Positions 34,600 to 43,970 of a stretch of DNA of 64,000 bases are shown in pieces (positions within the stretch are counted from its first letter, which is position 1; every line of letters begins with the position of its first letter). Under the pieces are notes generated by a model. The model saw only the letters and a list, made by a program, of their open reading frames with translations. It had not been told where the DNA came from and did not search any database. Location: positions 620,001 to 684,000 of the forward strand of contig ML996693.1 in NCBI GenBank assembly GCA_010356995.1. The letters are read 5' to 3'. The stretch comes from Trichodelitschia bisporula (lineage: Eukaryota; Ascomycota; Dothideomycetes; Phaeotrichales; Phaeotrichaceae). Position numbers and translations under genes: made by a program.

Positions 34600-35413
34600 T
34601 ACCTGAAATGACGGGTAAAAGGCCCAATCGCTACAAAAAGCTGGAACAATGTGCACGTAAATAGAAGTGGAGAGGAGAGGAGAAAATGTGATCGAAATGT
34701 GATGGGAAGGGGGTTGACAGACGAATGTCAAGGATGGGGGGCATTTGAATCGGAGATCTGGCAGATCACTGGATCGCTGACAAGCATCTGGACTGAGCGA
34801 TGAGAGGTGGCGCACGTGTCAGGAGAACCTTGCAAATGGTTACAAAAGTGTCGTCGAATGTCGAGTGTCGACTTGCCGAGCCGACAAATAGAGTTCCATC
34901 GCGCGGCCAGAAGAGCAGACCGGGGGGGTTCGTTGCGGAAAGGGAATGCCTCTCGGTCAGAAACCACCTCACGACCTCTCACAGGCCGCCAAATTCGATA
35001 AATTCCCCCCGGACGGCGGAGCCGGAATCCCGCCTTGTACGACGAAAGCTCGCGCCCGTCTACACGCACGTTTTCTCATGCACCAACATCTGTCGACCAG
35101 CCTCCCTGAAGTCATAGTGCACAGCCGACGCCATCGTTAGCCGCGGGTACGACCGTGAACAGCTGGATGCAAGCCCATACGATCCTCGCAAGGCGAGACT
35201 CGAGATGCCAGGATCAGTTGGGTAGCTCCAACAAGCCATCATGGAGCGTAAAGGAATGCCACCTTAGCGAGGCGAGTCGCATATGCCATGGAAGCTACGA
35301 GCTGAAAAGTCTGCCCATATAAAGGCAGTTGCCGCTAGTAGAAGGAGGCCAGCGAAGGCTATACTTTGACATCTCGAAGCCTTCATCATCTCTCATCTTT
35401 CCATAACCATCCA
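34600..35413 (+). promoter_or_regulatory. Upstream region of the UDP-glucose 4-epimerase gene
   Basis: About 800 bp in which base composition returns to the G+C level of the genes. No coding region is supported. A TATA box lies near its 3' end. Confidence 0.45.
35317..35324 (+). promoter_or_regulatory. TATA box of the epimerase gene
   Basis: ATATAAAG lies 90 bp upstream of the chosen ATG at 35414, a normal distance for a fungal core promoter with a short leader. Confidence 0.5.
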
Positions 35414-36661
35414 ATGGCACTCACGAGACCCTCCAGTCCCGATTCGCAAGGCTGGCAGTCCGGCACCAGCACGCCGCGAACCGAGAACTCTGTCCTGTTC
35501 GGTGACCTCTTCGGCGATGATGACTTCATACTCGTTGTCGGCGGCCTCGGCTACATTGGCAGCCACACAACATGGGAGCTCCTGAAAGCCGGACGCAGTG
35601 TGGTCATTGTCGACAACTTGAGCAACGCATTCCGGACGGTCCTTGAGCGGCTGCAGACGATGCTCCAGGCGCATTACCCGGACATCAGCCAGGCGCCTCT
35701 GATCCGCTTCCACAACATTGATTACCGCAACGTTGCTGCGATGCGAATCGTCCTCGAAATGTACGCTCGGACGCCATCTCCGGAGCGGCCGCGCCCGTCC
35801 AGCATTGCGGGCGTCATCCATTTCGCCGCGTACAAGGCCGTGGCTGAGAGCGTCGAGCAGCCGCTGCGGTACTACGCCAACAACGTCGCTGGCATGATCG
35901 ACTTCTGCGGGTTGCTAGACGAGTTTGGCGTCAAGACTTTCGTCCTTTCATCATCGGCAACCGTCTATGGCGAGCTGGCGAACAAGGGCGGGCGACTCCC
36001 AGAAGAGTACTGCACACACGCAACGACAAACTGGCAGGATGCTGAGGGGCGCCATCAGACAACCTTTGGGGGCTCTAGCGGGCTCACGAATCCGTATGGC
36101 CGCACAAAGTGGATGTGCGAGGCCATCCTCCATGACTTGGCGGCATCAGATCCCGAGTGGACGGTCGTGGCGCTGCGTTACTTCAATCCCATCGGATGCG
36201 ATGCGTCGGGCCATCTGGGTGAGGATCCGAGGGCGACGCCAAATAACCTGATGCCGGTGGTGGTGCGGGTACTCACAGGCGAGCTGGAGGTGCTCGACAT
36301 TTTTGGGACGGACTGGGACACTCGCGATGGCACGGCTATTCGGGACTTCATCCACGTCACTGACCTCGCGCGTGGGCACTTGGCGGCGCTTTCGGCCACC
36401 TCTGATAAGCTGGCGACCGGCTTTCATTCCTTCAACCTGGGCACTGGAACGGGCCATACAGTCAAGGAAGTCGTGGCGGCCATGGAGGGAGCATCTGGGA
36501 AGAGCATCGCGGTTCGCCACAGTGAGCGGCGCGAGGGAGACGTAGCCATGTGCATCGCAGACCCGAAGAAGGCCGCTACCCTCCTGGGTTGGAAAACGGA
36601 GAAGACGCTTGACGACTGCTGCCGCGACATTTGCCGTTTCCTGAGACTCCTGAGACTCTGA
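35414..36661 (+). CDS. UDP-glucose 4-epimerase
   Basis: Interconverts UDP-glucose and UDP-galactose with bound NAD+ (Leloir pathway; also supplies galactose for wall polymers). Single exon, 415 aa from the ATG at 35414; the frame is open 48 bp further up but only from a TTG. The nucleotide-binding motif GGLGYIGSH is at about 43-51, SSSATVYG near 180, and the catalytic YxxxK (YGRTK) at 228-232. RYFNPIGCDASGHLGEDP, IRDFIHVTDLARGH and FNLGTGTGHTVKEV are all intact. The protein has an N-terminal extension of about 36 residues before the Rossmann fold and is longer than the roughly 370 aa of housekeeping fungal GalE. It might therefore be the second, inducible paralogue found in Aspergillus-type fungi. 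There is no mutarotase domain, so it is not a yeast-type Gal10 fusion. It stands next to the A+T-rich island. Confidence 0.93.
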   Translation: MALTRPSSPDSQGWQSGTSTPRTENSVLFGDLFGDDDFILVVGGLGYIGSHTTWELLKAGRSVVIVDNLSNAFRTVLERLQTMLQAHYPDISQAPLIRFHNIDYRNVAAMRIVLEMYARTPSPERPRPSSIAGVIHFAAYKAVAESVEQPLRYYANNVAGMIDFCGLLDEFGVKTFVLSSSATVYGELANKGGRLPEEYCTHATTNWQDAEGRHQTTFGGSSGLTNPYGRTKWMCEAILHDLAASDPEWTVVALRYFNPIGCDASGHLGEDPRATPNNLMPVVVRVLTGELEVLDIFGTDWDTRDGTAIRDFIHVTDLARGHLAALSATSDKLATGFHSFNLGTGTGHTVKEVVAAMEGASGKSIAVRHSERREGDVAMCIADPKKAATLLGWKTEKTLDDCCRDICRFLRLLRL

Positions 36662-37339
36662 GTGTGTTTTTATTTTGGCCTGTTATTCTTTGCTTTTCTT
36701 TCTACAGCATGGGAGGGAAGTCAGTTCGAAAAGCGAGGGTTTTGAGCACATATGAATAGATGGATGGGTAGTATGGGTAGTATGTACTGGTATCTTTATC
36801 CGTGTTGTCGTTTTCTAGAGAGCAGATGTTGATGAAGGAGAGAGGCTTCGAAGTCGGTCGGATGATAGTTTATTGTACTGCAGTATTTCGCACTTTCTCA
36901 CCATTGGGACAGGAGTAATGAAGTCCAAGATGCCATGGATGATGCTATCGTGACCGTGTTATGTAACTGGCGACGATGGAGCCTGGCTTGGGTGAGCTGA
37001 TGATGGTGATGCATGCAGAGAAGGTGTCGACCGATGTGACTCCGGAGTTGCCCCTTGTGCGTTCCCGCAGTATGGCGCTGTGGCGCATATGTGATTTGTG
37101 AGGCTGAAGGAGGATTCAGGATGGAATGGTGGCAGGCTGAATATGGCATGGCAACGTGTAATGTTGCCCAATATCCTTTCAGCAAACCAGCAAACCAGCA
37201 AATGGCCATTGTGCAGACCCACTTCCAGGTATGTACGTACATGTTGCCACTTGCATGCCATGACGGGCCAGGAACGCGTCACATCCCCGCCCCTGCATTT
37301 ATGCCCATCACATCAAGATCTCCCATTCATCCAAACCCC
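36662..37339. other. Convergent intergenic spacer
   Basis: 678 bp between two 3' ends. It contains short repeats (GGGTAGTAT at about 36.77 kb, AGCAAACC at about 37.18 kb). No gene seen. Confidence 0.55.
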
Positions 37340-38593
37340 CTACTCCATCCCATCCATCAGGTCCACCCGATCTAAAATCATCCCTCGAAGTCCGCACCAG
37401 TCCCGCAACATCTCCCACTCTTCCCCCTCTTCCTCCCCCCGCCGGTCCACCTCCTTGAACCCCCAGGCCTGCGCAACGCGATCAACCGCCGCACGCTCCT
37501 CCTCGCGCAGCCAGCGCTGGCGCAGCGGAAGCCCCGTCACCCACGTCACCCGCTCCATCTGGTCGTTGCGCGTCGTGATGGCGACAAAGCCAATCGTGGC
37601 AGTGGCAGCCACGTAAGTAAGGATCCCCGCTGCCGTAATAGCGGTTAGCTGAGCGGGGTCGACGGCGTTGGTGTAGGTGGTGAGATGTGAGCCAACCATA
37701 ATCGCCGCCGCCGGCGCCAGCCCAAGCCCCGTCAGTGCGGGCAGCGCGCGCTTGACAAACTTGTTGCGCTGAAACGCCCTCACCCCATAGCTCGTCTCGA
37801 TGATGGCGAGCGCAAGGGGGAGGTCCGCTGCTTCGATGGCGGCTGTCAGCGCGAGGTCGGCGACTTCGGACGGGATGGCCTGTGATGCTGCCGTGGGTGA
37901 CGTCGAGCGATATTTGACAGGATCGCTTCCTGGTACGGGAGCTGGCTTGGTAGCATAGAGTGCGAAGACTTCCGGAATGGTCGTGGGGCGCTGCAACGTG
38001 CTCTGTATTGATACATAACTTGTTAGGATGGCCGGGGTGAGGTATACTGGAGGATGTGACACGACTCGATGAGCCAACTTGGACAGCAGGTCCACGGTAA
38101 TGGGGAGGGATACGGAATGCGTGGACTTGGAGTCAAGAGAAAGCAGCGTCGATGTCGAGTTTGCTGTCGCGGTATCCTTTGCGCCGCTGGGGGCAGATTT
38201 GATCTGGTTTGCCAGCTGTGAAGCGGCAGCCATAATGGACTCGAGCCTGTGAACTGTCGACTCTTCGCTCGGAATGCCCTTGGAGCTTATAATGCCCTCG
38301 CTGAGCTGTTGTGCCGTCTTGACCAAAGCAGCAGTGTCCGGTGCGGATGATGCCATGTTGATGGTCTCTGTGCTTCCAACTGTCTGCGCATTACTAGTGG
38401 CATGTGAAGGAGCGTCGGTTGGCATGACGCTGGCCAACGTCGATGCAGCTCTCCATTGCAGAGCGCGAGTTTGGTGCGGGGTGGAAGCTGCGACAGCCCA
38501 TATACTTCGGGTCCGCTGCGTAGGCTGCTGTAAACGGTTCCTGCATAATCGGCAGACATATTGCAGGCGAAAATCCAGAGGTACTGGCTTCAT
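37340..38593 (-). CDS. Conserved fungal mitochondrial membrane protein of unknown function
   Basis: I do not recognise a characterised family. Single exon, 417 aa from the ATG at 38593; an upstream in-frame ATG at 38839 would add 82 low-complexity residues and overlap the promoter of the divergent gene, so it is less likely. The N-terminus is basic with a CRLC pair and no acidic cluster (MKPVPLDFRLQYVCRLCRNR), as in mitochondrial presequences. A helical middle region follows, then two hydrophobic segments near the C-terminal third (ALTGLGLAPAAAIMVGSHL and AITAAGILTYVAATATIGFV). The tail has a charged motif WLREEERAAVDRVAQAWGF and a conserved-looking end (RGMILDRVDLMDGME). I infer an inner-membrane protein with both soluble ends. 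It is head-to-head with verprolin. Confidence 0.75.
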   Translation of the reverse strand: MKPVPLDFRLQYVCRLCRNRLQQPTQRTRSIWAVAASTPHQTRALQWRAASTLASVMPTDAPSHATSNAQTVGSTETINMASSAPDTAALVKTAQQLSEGIISSKGIPSEESTVHRLESIMAAASQLANQIKSAPSGAKDTATANSTSTLLSLDSKSTHSVSLPITVDLLSKLAHRVVSHPPVYLTPAILTSYVSIQSTLQRPTTIPEVFALYATKPAPVPGSDPVKYRSTSPTAASQAIPSEVADLALTAAIEAADLPLALAIIETSYGVRAFQRNKFVKRALPALTGLGLAPAAAIMVGSHLTTYTNAVDPAQLTAITAAGILTYVAATATIGFVAITTRNDQMERVTWVTGLPLRQRWLREEERAAVDRVAQAWGFKEVDRRGEEEGEEWEMLRDWCGLRGMILDRVDLMDGME

Positions 38594-39002
38594 CGCGGCA
38601 GCGCTCGGGGTGAGGTGGGATAAAGGCCGCTGGTAGAGTAGACGTCGCTGTGGTTGGTACTGGCGACGAGTGGGTGGTAGTGATGGTGGTCGTGGTCGTG
38701 GCTGCTGGGATGTCACATCGGAGAGTTTGCGTTGCGGCCCGTAAAGCTGAGATGGGCGAAGCCGGCAAATCCAAGCCCCAGCCGCTCCACTCCACCCTCT
38801 CCACCAAACTCCAACGCCAGACGCTTCACCATTTTCCATTTCCCATCTTCAACCTCCCACCTTCCACTGCTCAAGTGCCAGATACAGGCAACTTACGCCT
38901 TCACCCACTACTGGCACTTCACATATCCGACCGCCTCTATCCGTATCGCAGCTCTCTGCAGCATTACCTATTCATACTCTCCGCTCTTCCACGCCGACCG
39001 TC
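38594..39002. promoter_or_regulatory. Divergent promoter, mitochondrial protein / verprolin
   Basis: 409 bp between start codons. The verprolin side is C/T-rich (TCTCCACCAAACTCC; CATCTTCAACCTCCC), typical of fungal leaders. Confidence 0.45.
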
Positions 39003-40559
39003 ATGCCACCCCCTCCACCACCACCGCCCCCACCGCTTCCCGGTATGGGCCGCGGGACTGGTGGTCCTCCGCCGCCTCCCCCACCTGGAAACCTTCCCGG
39101 GAGACCTCCTCCTGGGAAAGGAGCTGGTAGAGTAAGCGGCATAACCGTCCCTTGAGAAACCACGCAATGTATCATACCTCACCAGACTAGGCAGCTAACA
39201 AAGCACTAGGGTGCCCTTTTGGACAGCATTTCACAAGGTGCCCGTCTCAAAAAAGTTACTCAAGTCAACGACAGGTCTGCGCCTATAGTCGGAAAGGTGT
39301 CCGATGGCCCTGCACCTCCCCCCTCTGCGCCGCCAGTACCAGGCATGGTGGCGGTTCCGAAGCCGCCATCGTCGGCTGCCAATCTTGCGCCACCCGTTCC
39401 CTCAAACAGGACTCGGAGCAACAGCGATGGAGGGGGGGGTGTGGGAGGAGACGGTGCTGGCGGTGGAGGCGGAATGGGAGCGCCGCCGCAGCTGGCGGGG
39501 ATACTAGCTGGCGGGATGCCCAAGCTCAGGAAGGCTGCCGGCAGCATCGACACGGGCGCGACGAGCCACTCACCATACCTCTCAGACCCCGAAACCTCGC
39601 GGGCAGCCGCTCCTCGAGTGCCTGTGGGAGCACCGCGGCCGCCGGGTGCGCCTCCACCACCGCCTGGCGCGGCACCCGTCCCGCCGTCCATGGCCCATCT
39701 GCGGAGCAACCTCCGACCTTCGTCTCTAGCCACCAGCCACTCGTCGCCGGATGTGACACCGCCAAAACCGAAGCCACCACCGGTCGGCAAGAAGCCTCCG
39801 ATCCCGCCTCCCTCGTCTCGGAAGCCGTCCGGTATGGTCATGCCTCCGTCTGTCCATACGCCGCCTTCGGCACCGCCACCGCCGCCGGTCCCAGCCCCGC
39901 GACCTCCCCCTTCCCGCTCAACGCCGCCGCCGGCTCCTCCCAGCGTACCGTCCGGAGATGGTGCCAGCTCAAACTATTCGCTTGCAGAACAGGCTGCTCG
40001 CAACGCGTTTGGTCGCCCGTCTCCCGCAGCAGCCCCACATGCACCTCCGCCATCGGCTCCACCGTCGGCTCCGCCTCATCGAGATGATGGAGATTACGAT
40101 CCATACAGATATTCAGGTACACCTCCGGCCCCCGCGCCTCCACCTCCACGGCCCGCTGTGGCGGCACCCCCTCCTCCACCACCTCCTCCGAGTGCGACGC
40201 CTGCTCCACCTCCCGCACCCCCAGCTCCTGTTTCCCCGCCACCCTCGCGTTCAGCGGCAAAGCCTGCTGGTCGTTCCATGCTCGATGTGTCTGCGCCGCC
40301 TCCTTCGTCGAATCGGGGGTTGCTATACAAGGCGAGCACCTTCACATTGGTCAACGGCGACAGTGTCGACCGCGACCCGACTCCCGTCACCCTTCACCAC
40401 CGACAGTCAAGCCACCACCAGGAACCGATTCATGACACGCGGTACAGATTCCAGGATGACTCCCAGTTCCCGAAGCCTCGAGACTTCAAGGGCGGCCCGA
40501 AGAAGTACCGTGCCGGGCGGGTGAGCAGTGTTCCGTTGGATCTTAGCGCACTCGAGTAG
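39003..40559 (+). CDS. VRP1: Verprolin/WIP-like actin-regulatory protein
   Basis: Binds G-actin and the WASP homologue (Las17) and stimulates Arp2/3-dependent actin patches in endocytosis and polar growth. Exons are 39003-39131 and 39210-40559; the 78-nt intron runs GTAAGC...CTAG with a GCTAAC branch site. Product 492 aa. The N-terminus is a poly-Pro run (profilin-binding type), followed directly after the splice by a WH2 motif: ALLDSISQGARLKKV (about 45-59). Most of the rest is Pro-rich with many PPPPP blocks. The C-terminus RYRFQDDSQFPKPRDFKGGPKKY matches the WASP-binding tail of WIP/verprolin (the FPxPxxF/Y type). The intron falls between the poly-Pro and WH2 modules. The low-complexity body makes residue-level alignment uncertain, but the two ends are diagnostic. 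Confidence 0.9.
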
Positions 40560-40741
40560 TTGTCAATGGCGAATTGGAGATTTGATTATTCTAGTCATGG
40601 GCTTTTTTGCGTTAATGCTTATTCGGGCGTACGGGGCGTAAAAGTGTACAAATCCGATATCCCGGCCTCAAATTCATGTTCAAGCCGCGATGCCATCGGA
40701 GTTGCTGGGCTAGCGGGCGGCCATCAAGCGAACCGTCGTGA

Positions 40742-42576
40742 TTATTCAGTCCGTGTGTCCATGCTATTGTCAGCATCAAGCCCCTCCTCTGCAGCGTGCA
40801 TGCCTGTCATCTGGACGCTGGCTGCATCCCTCTGGCTCCTCCACTTGCATACCAATCCACCCAGCGCACCCATTGTCATGCCTCCTAGATGGGTTAGGTG
40901 GTCGTTAGGCCCTTTGCCCTTCGCCCTCCGCATAATGAAGAACTCGTAGGCTACGACGAGGGCTAGCAGTATTCTCGAGTCATACTCGAAGCTTCGATTC
41001 ACCGGCCAAGGTAAGTGCATCTCGCGGTCATCACGAACTGTGAGGAAAGCACACACGATGCCATACACAGCACCGCTTGCACCGACTGTTGCTGCTAGGA
41101 AGTCGCGAGTCAGGACGCGGTACCAAAGACTGGTGAGCGATCCGGCGATGCCAGCTGTGAGGTAGAGAGCGAGGAAGTTGCCGCGGCCAATCTCTTCGTG
41201 CACTGGAAAGTCAGTGGAGCCATCGGGCTGGAATAAGAGTGGGTGCATACCTTGGAGACCGACTAGGCCAATGAAGGCCATGTTCTGGAGCAGGTGACCG
41301 GCATACTGGTGGCTAAAGAGAGCACCTAGGACGCTGAACGCATTAGGGTGGCCGGCTGAGAGCATGAAGTATCGGTTCATCATCCACCAGGCTCGGGGCA
41401 AGCGCCAGAGGACGAAAACGGCAGCATTAGCGGCCGCAAGTGCTATGCATGTAGACATGGCGGGGGGAACATCTGGAAACAGTCGCATCGAGAGGCTTGG
41501 GGGCTCGTAGGACTCCGCGTACACCAGCGACAGTCCTGCAACGCCCAAGCCCACCAATGTAGGTGCCCACAGGCGGCTGAACTGCGCTTGTTAGCGCCGC
41601 GCAGTGTAGGTCCAGGAAACATACGGCACTCCGCTCCGCAAATATCTTTTCCGGCTCGATCTGAGCAGCTTCCTTAAGTCGCTCCCAGTGCTCGCGTTTC
41701 CGCTCCGAAGCTTCATCTACTGGTGTGAGCGTACATCGAATTGGGCGTGAATCACCTACCGAGCTCAACCCGCTTCTGGGCAATGATATCAAGTTGTTGG
41801 TCCTGTACGGTAGGTCCATTCTCTGCTTGTTTTTCCAGTGCCAACCTCTCCTCCTCTTCTACCAGTCGCCTCCTTTCCACGAGTACACTCGGTCCGTAAA
41901 TTTCGTCCACTGGCTGCACAACGCCGACGCTCTCTTCCGGCTCACTTTTCTTGTATAATCCAAGCTTTTCCGCCCGCTCCATGTACTCTTGCTCCAGTCT
42001 CGCCACCTCCTCTTCGGCCCACTGTGCGGCAGCTGCTTCCTCGTCGACGGGGTACTTTTGGCGAAGCCATGCCAGCGCTTTGAGGCCTTGTTCCTCGGTG
42101 ACGTCGGGAAAAGCGATGCCTCTATCGGCCAACGAGCCCGAGGTGCGCCGCTCTTGTAATTCGTGCAAGACTTTAGTGCCCCAAGCTACCGACACACTCG
42201 TGCCAAATATATCCTTGATCTCTGCCTTAGCAAAGACTTCCGCTGGCTTCGTTTGCGCAGGGCGGGCAGGCGGGGTTTTGGCAGGCGGAGCCCGTGGAGG
42301 CTTGGGCTTCTTCTCGGTGGTCTTTTTATGGGCGGAAGCGGCCGACTTAGAGCTTGCGTGCCGTATGGTGAGGCATTGAGCGCTAACCACGGGCTTGCGT
42401 TCGCGAATTTGCTGGAGCCGTGAGCCGATGGGACTCCAGCGGGCGGTGGCCTGGAAGGTACGCAGGCTCGATCTCGTTGCGAGAGCAATTCGGGGTGAAT
42501 GGCGACATGGCTGAAGATTTGAGATTAGGGTGTAGGTATTCGACGCCTTGCTTGCAAATGTCGACACATGGTTCAT
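40742..42576 (-). CDS. PCP1: Mitochondrial rhomboid protease Pcp1/Rbd1
   Basis: Inner-membrane serine protease that cleaves substrates such as Mgm1 and Ccp1 in yeast. Minus-strand exons: 42576-41760, 41719-41625, 41581-41251 and 41202-40742; introns are only 40, 43 and 48 nt. Product 567 aa. It has a mitochondrial presequence, then a long charged matrix-side region (ELVDEASERKREHWERLKEAAQ spans a splice), then the rhomboid core. The oxyanion/His-Asn motif is GHLLQNM, the catalytic Ser is in GASGAVYG (about 457), and the catalytic His in DHLTHLGGM (about 519). The last intron (GTATGC...CTGACTTTCCAG) is in frame and stop-free; splicing restores LQVHEEIGRGNFLALYL. PCP1 and TMA17 start 222 bp apart on opposite strands. 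Confidence 0.92.
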
Positions 42577-42798
42577 TGCTGGACCGAATGAGGGGCGGTT
42601 GGTGGAGAACCGTTGATACTGGATGCGCATAAACAGAGGCTCCGCAACATTTTGCCCTTTGACGTCGCGTCCGGGGGTCTGCGTCCGCCCCGCCAACGTA
42701 CGCAAAGTGCGCCATCCCCCGCAGTCCGCTTTGACAACCGCCCCTCATCTCTACCACCAACCACACGCACTAGATCAGCAACGCAAAACAACATCAAC
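42577..42798. promoter_or_regulatory. Divergent promoter, PCP1 / TMA17
   Basis: 222 bp between opposite start codons; no clear TATA box. Confidence 0.45.
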
Positions 42799-43254
42799 AT
42801 GTCGGCAGAGGCGGATCCCATAACTTCAGAGCATTTCTCTCGCGCACTCAAAGATCTCCCTCTGTCCTCACTCTACGCAAAGGCATCGGAGCTCCGCAAC
42901 TCGATGGCTCACCTCCAGTCCTCGAACGAGCAGCTCCGCGAGTTTGCCGAGGCTGGAGACCGGGACTGTTTTGAGGCGATCCAGGAGAACGAGGAGGTGC
43001 TACAACGCATGGAAATGCGTATTCTGCTCGTGCGCAATGAGGTCGAAGCGCGCGGCTTGGTGTGGTCAGAGCATGGTAGCGGTGATGTAACGGCAAATGG
43101 CGCTAGTGAAGCTAAGGTTGAAGGTCCAGAAACGACAGAAGCAGCTACCGCTGAAGGAGGGCAGTCCGGTGGACATCTCTCAGATGAGGAGCTTCGGCGG
43201 CGATTGGCGGAGAGTATGGAGGAAAACGGAGATGATGGGGGTGTGCACCTGTAG
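42799..43254 (+). CDS. TMA17: Tma17/Adc17-like proteasome assembly chaperone
   Basis: Yeast Tma17 (Adc17) is a stress-induced chaperone that helps the Rpt3-Rpt6 ATPase pair form during 26S proteasome assembly. This 151-aa protein has the same layout: an N-terminal helical region (LKDLPLSSLYAKASELRNSMAH), the pattern HLQSSNEQLREF, then a second helix ENEEVLQRMEMRILLVRNEV, followed by an acidic, low-complexity tail with a terminal DGGVHL. Yeast Tma17 shows NSINHLQRSNARL and RENEIVLNNYNERV at the corresponding places. Single exon. The assignment rests on this two-helix pattern and length, not on a catalytic motif, so it is likely but not certain. Confidence 0.75.
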   Translation: MSAEADPITSEHFSRALKDLPLSSLYAKASELRNSMAHLQSSNEQLREFAEAGDRDCFEAIQENEEVLQRMEMRILLVRNEVEARGLVWSEHGSGDVTANGASEAKVEGPETTEAATAEGGQSGGHLSDEELRRRLAESMEENGDDGGVHL

Positions 43255-43970
43255 ATAGGTGGCAGATCAGGCGTACGGACAAGAGCACTGCTCTGGAATA
43301 CCCGACCATATGGATGATCTTCGATCAATGGTAGTTGTCCCTATGGTATCCCTGGGTCTGTCTGTTAACGGCGCAGGGAATAAAGCAATGAACGTCCGGT
43401 TCAACGAGAAAAACTTTGATGAGCCAGATTATCGATTACTCGAACCGCATTCAAAGCCCCTAGCAATATAAAACCCTCAGACGCTCTCCTATCCATACCC
43501 TGATCGATAGGAGTCAAACCGGGCTTGTACAACAGCTGTCATGTTTGAGATCTCCTGAAGATCGGTCTATGTCCCGGTGTCCGACATGGAGCAGAGAGGT
43601 TGGAGTGATATGAAGGTTGAAATGGCAGAGAGGAGTAGGGATGTTTGGCTCTTTATCGTCTTAACACTCTCTGAAACTGAATGTCGCCTGTGGGTTGGAT
43701 ATTCCGCGCTTCGGTAGCTCTCTTGGTCATGTCACATGCATTTGGCTAGAGACAGTCTGTAGGAAGTGATCGGGTCTGGATTTAACATTTGACATCATTT
43801 AGTTTTCTTGATCCTTGGTATATATCGCTACGGGAGTAGTAGTCGTAAGCTAGAAGGTAGCACGTTTCGCTATGTCTGGTATACCATTTCAGCCAGTGTG
43901 GCAGCGTCATTCGGTCCAACGACTTGAATCACGAAAGCCACACTCCCTTGGCAATTGAACCATGCCGGCT
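43255..43970. other. Convergent intergenic spacer
   Basis: 716 bp between the 3' ends of TMA17 and the FAM192A-like gene. Short open frames only; nothing recognised. Confidence 0.55.

Larger units (their letters stand above)
25000..34600. other. A+T-rich transposon-relic island
   Basis: About 9.6 kb that looks clearly richer in A+T than the flanks; a hand count of 32461-32520 gives 20 G/C of 60. It contains LINE fragments at about 26.9-27.45 kb and 28.2-28.7 kb and five foldback elements between 25.9 and 31.4 kb. From 31.5 to 34.6 kb I recognise nothing: short frames with many stops and no domain. The pattern fits repeat-induced point mutation of old insertions, which is inference. Confidence 0.6.

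Noticed and set aside
25000-34600. LTR-type or capsid-bearing element in the A+T-rich island
   Set aside because: No long direct terminal repeats, integrase, protease or capsid-like stretch could be read by eye.
35366-35413. Upstream extension of the epimerase by 16 codons
   Set aside because: It begins at a TTG; the first ATG in frame is 35414, 90 bp after a TATA box.
38594-38839. 82-codon N-terminal extension of the mitochondrial membrane protein
   Set aside because: An in-frame ATG exists, but the added part is low-complexity, hides the presequence and invades the promoter of the divergent gene.
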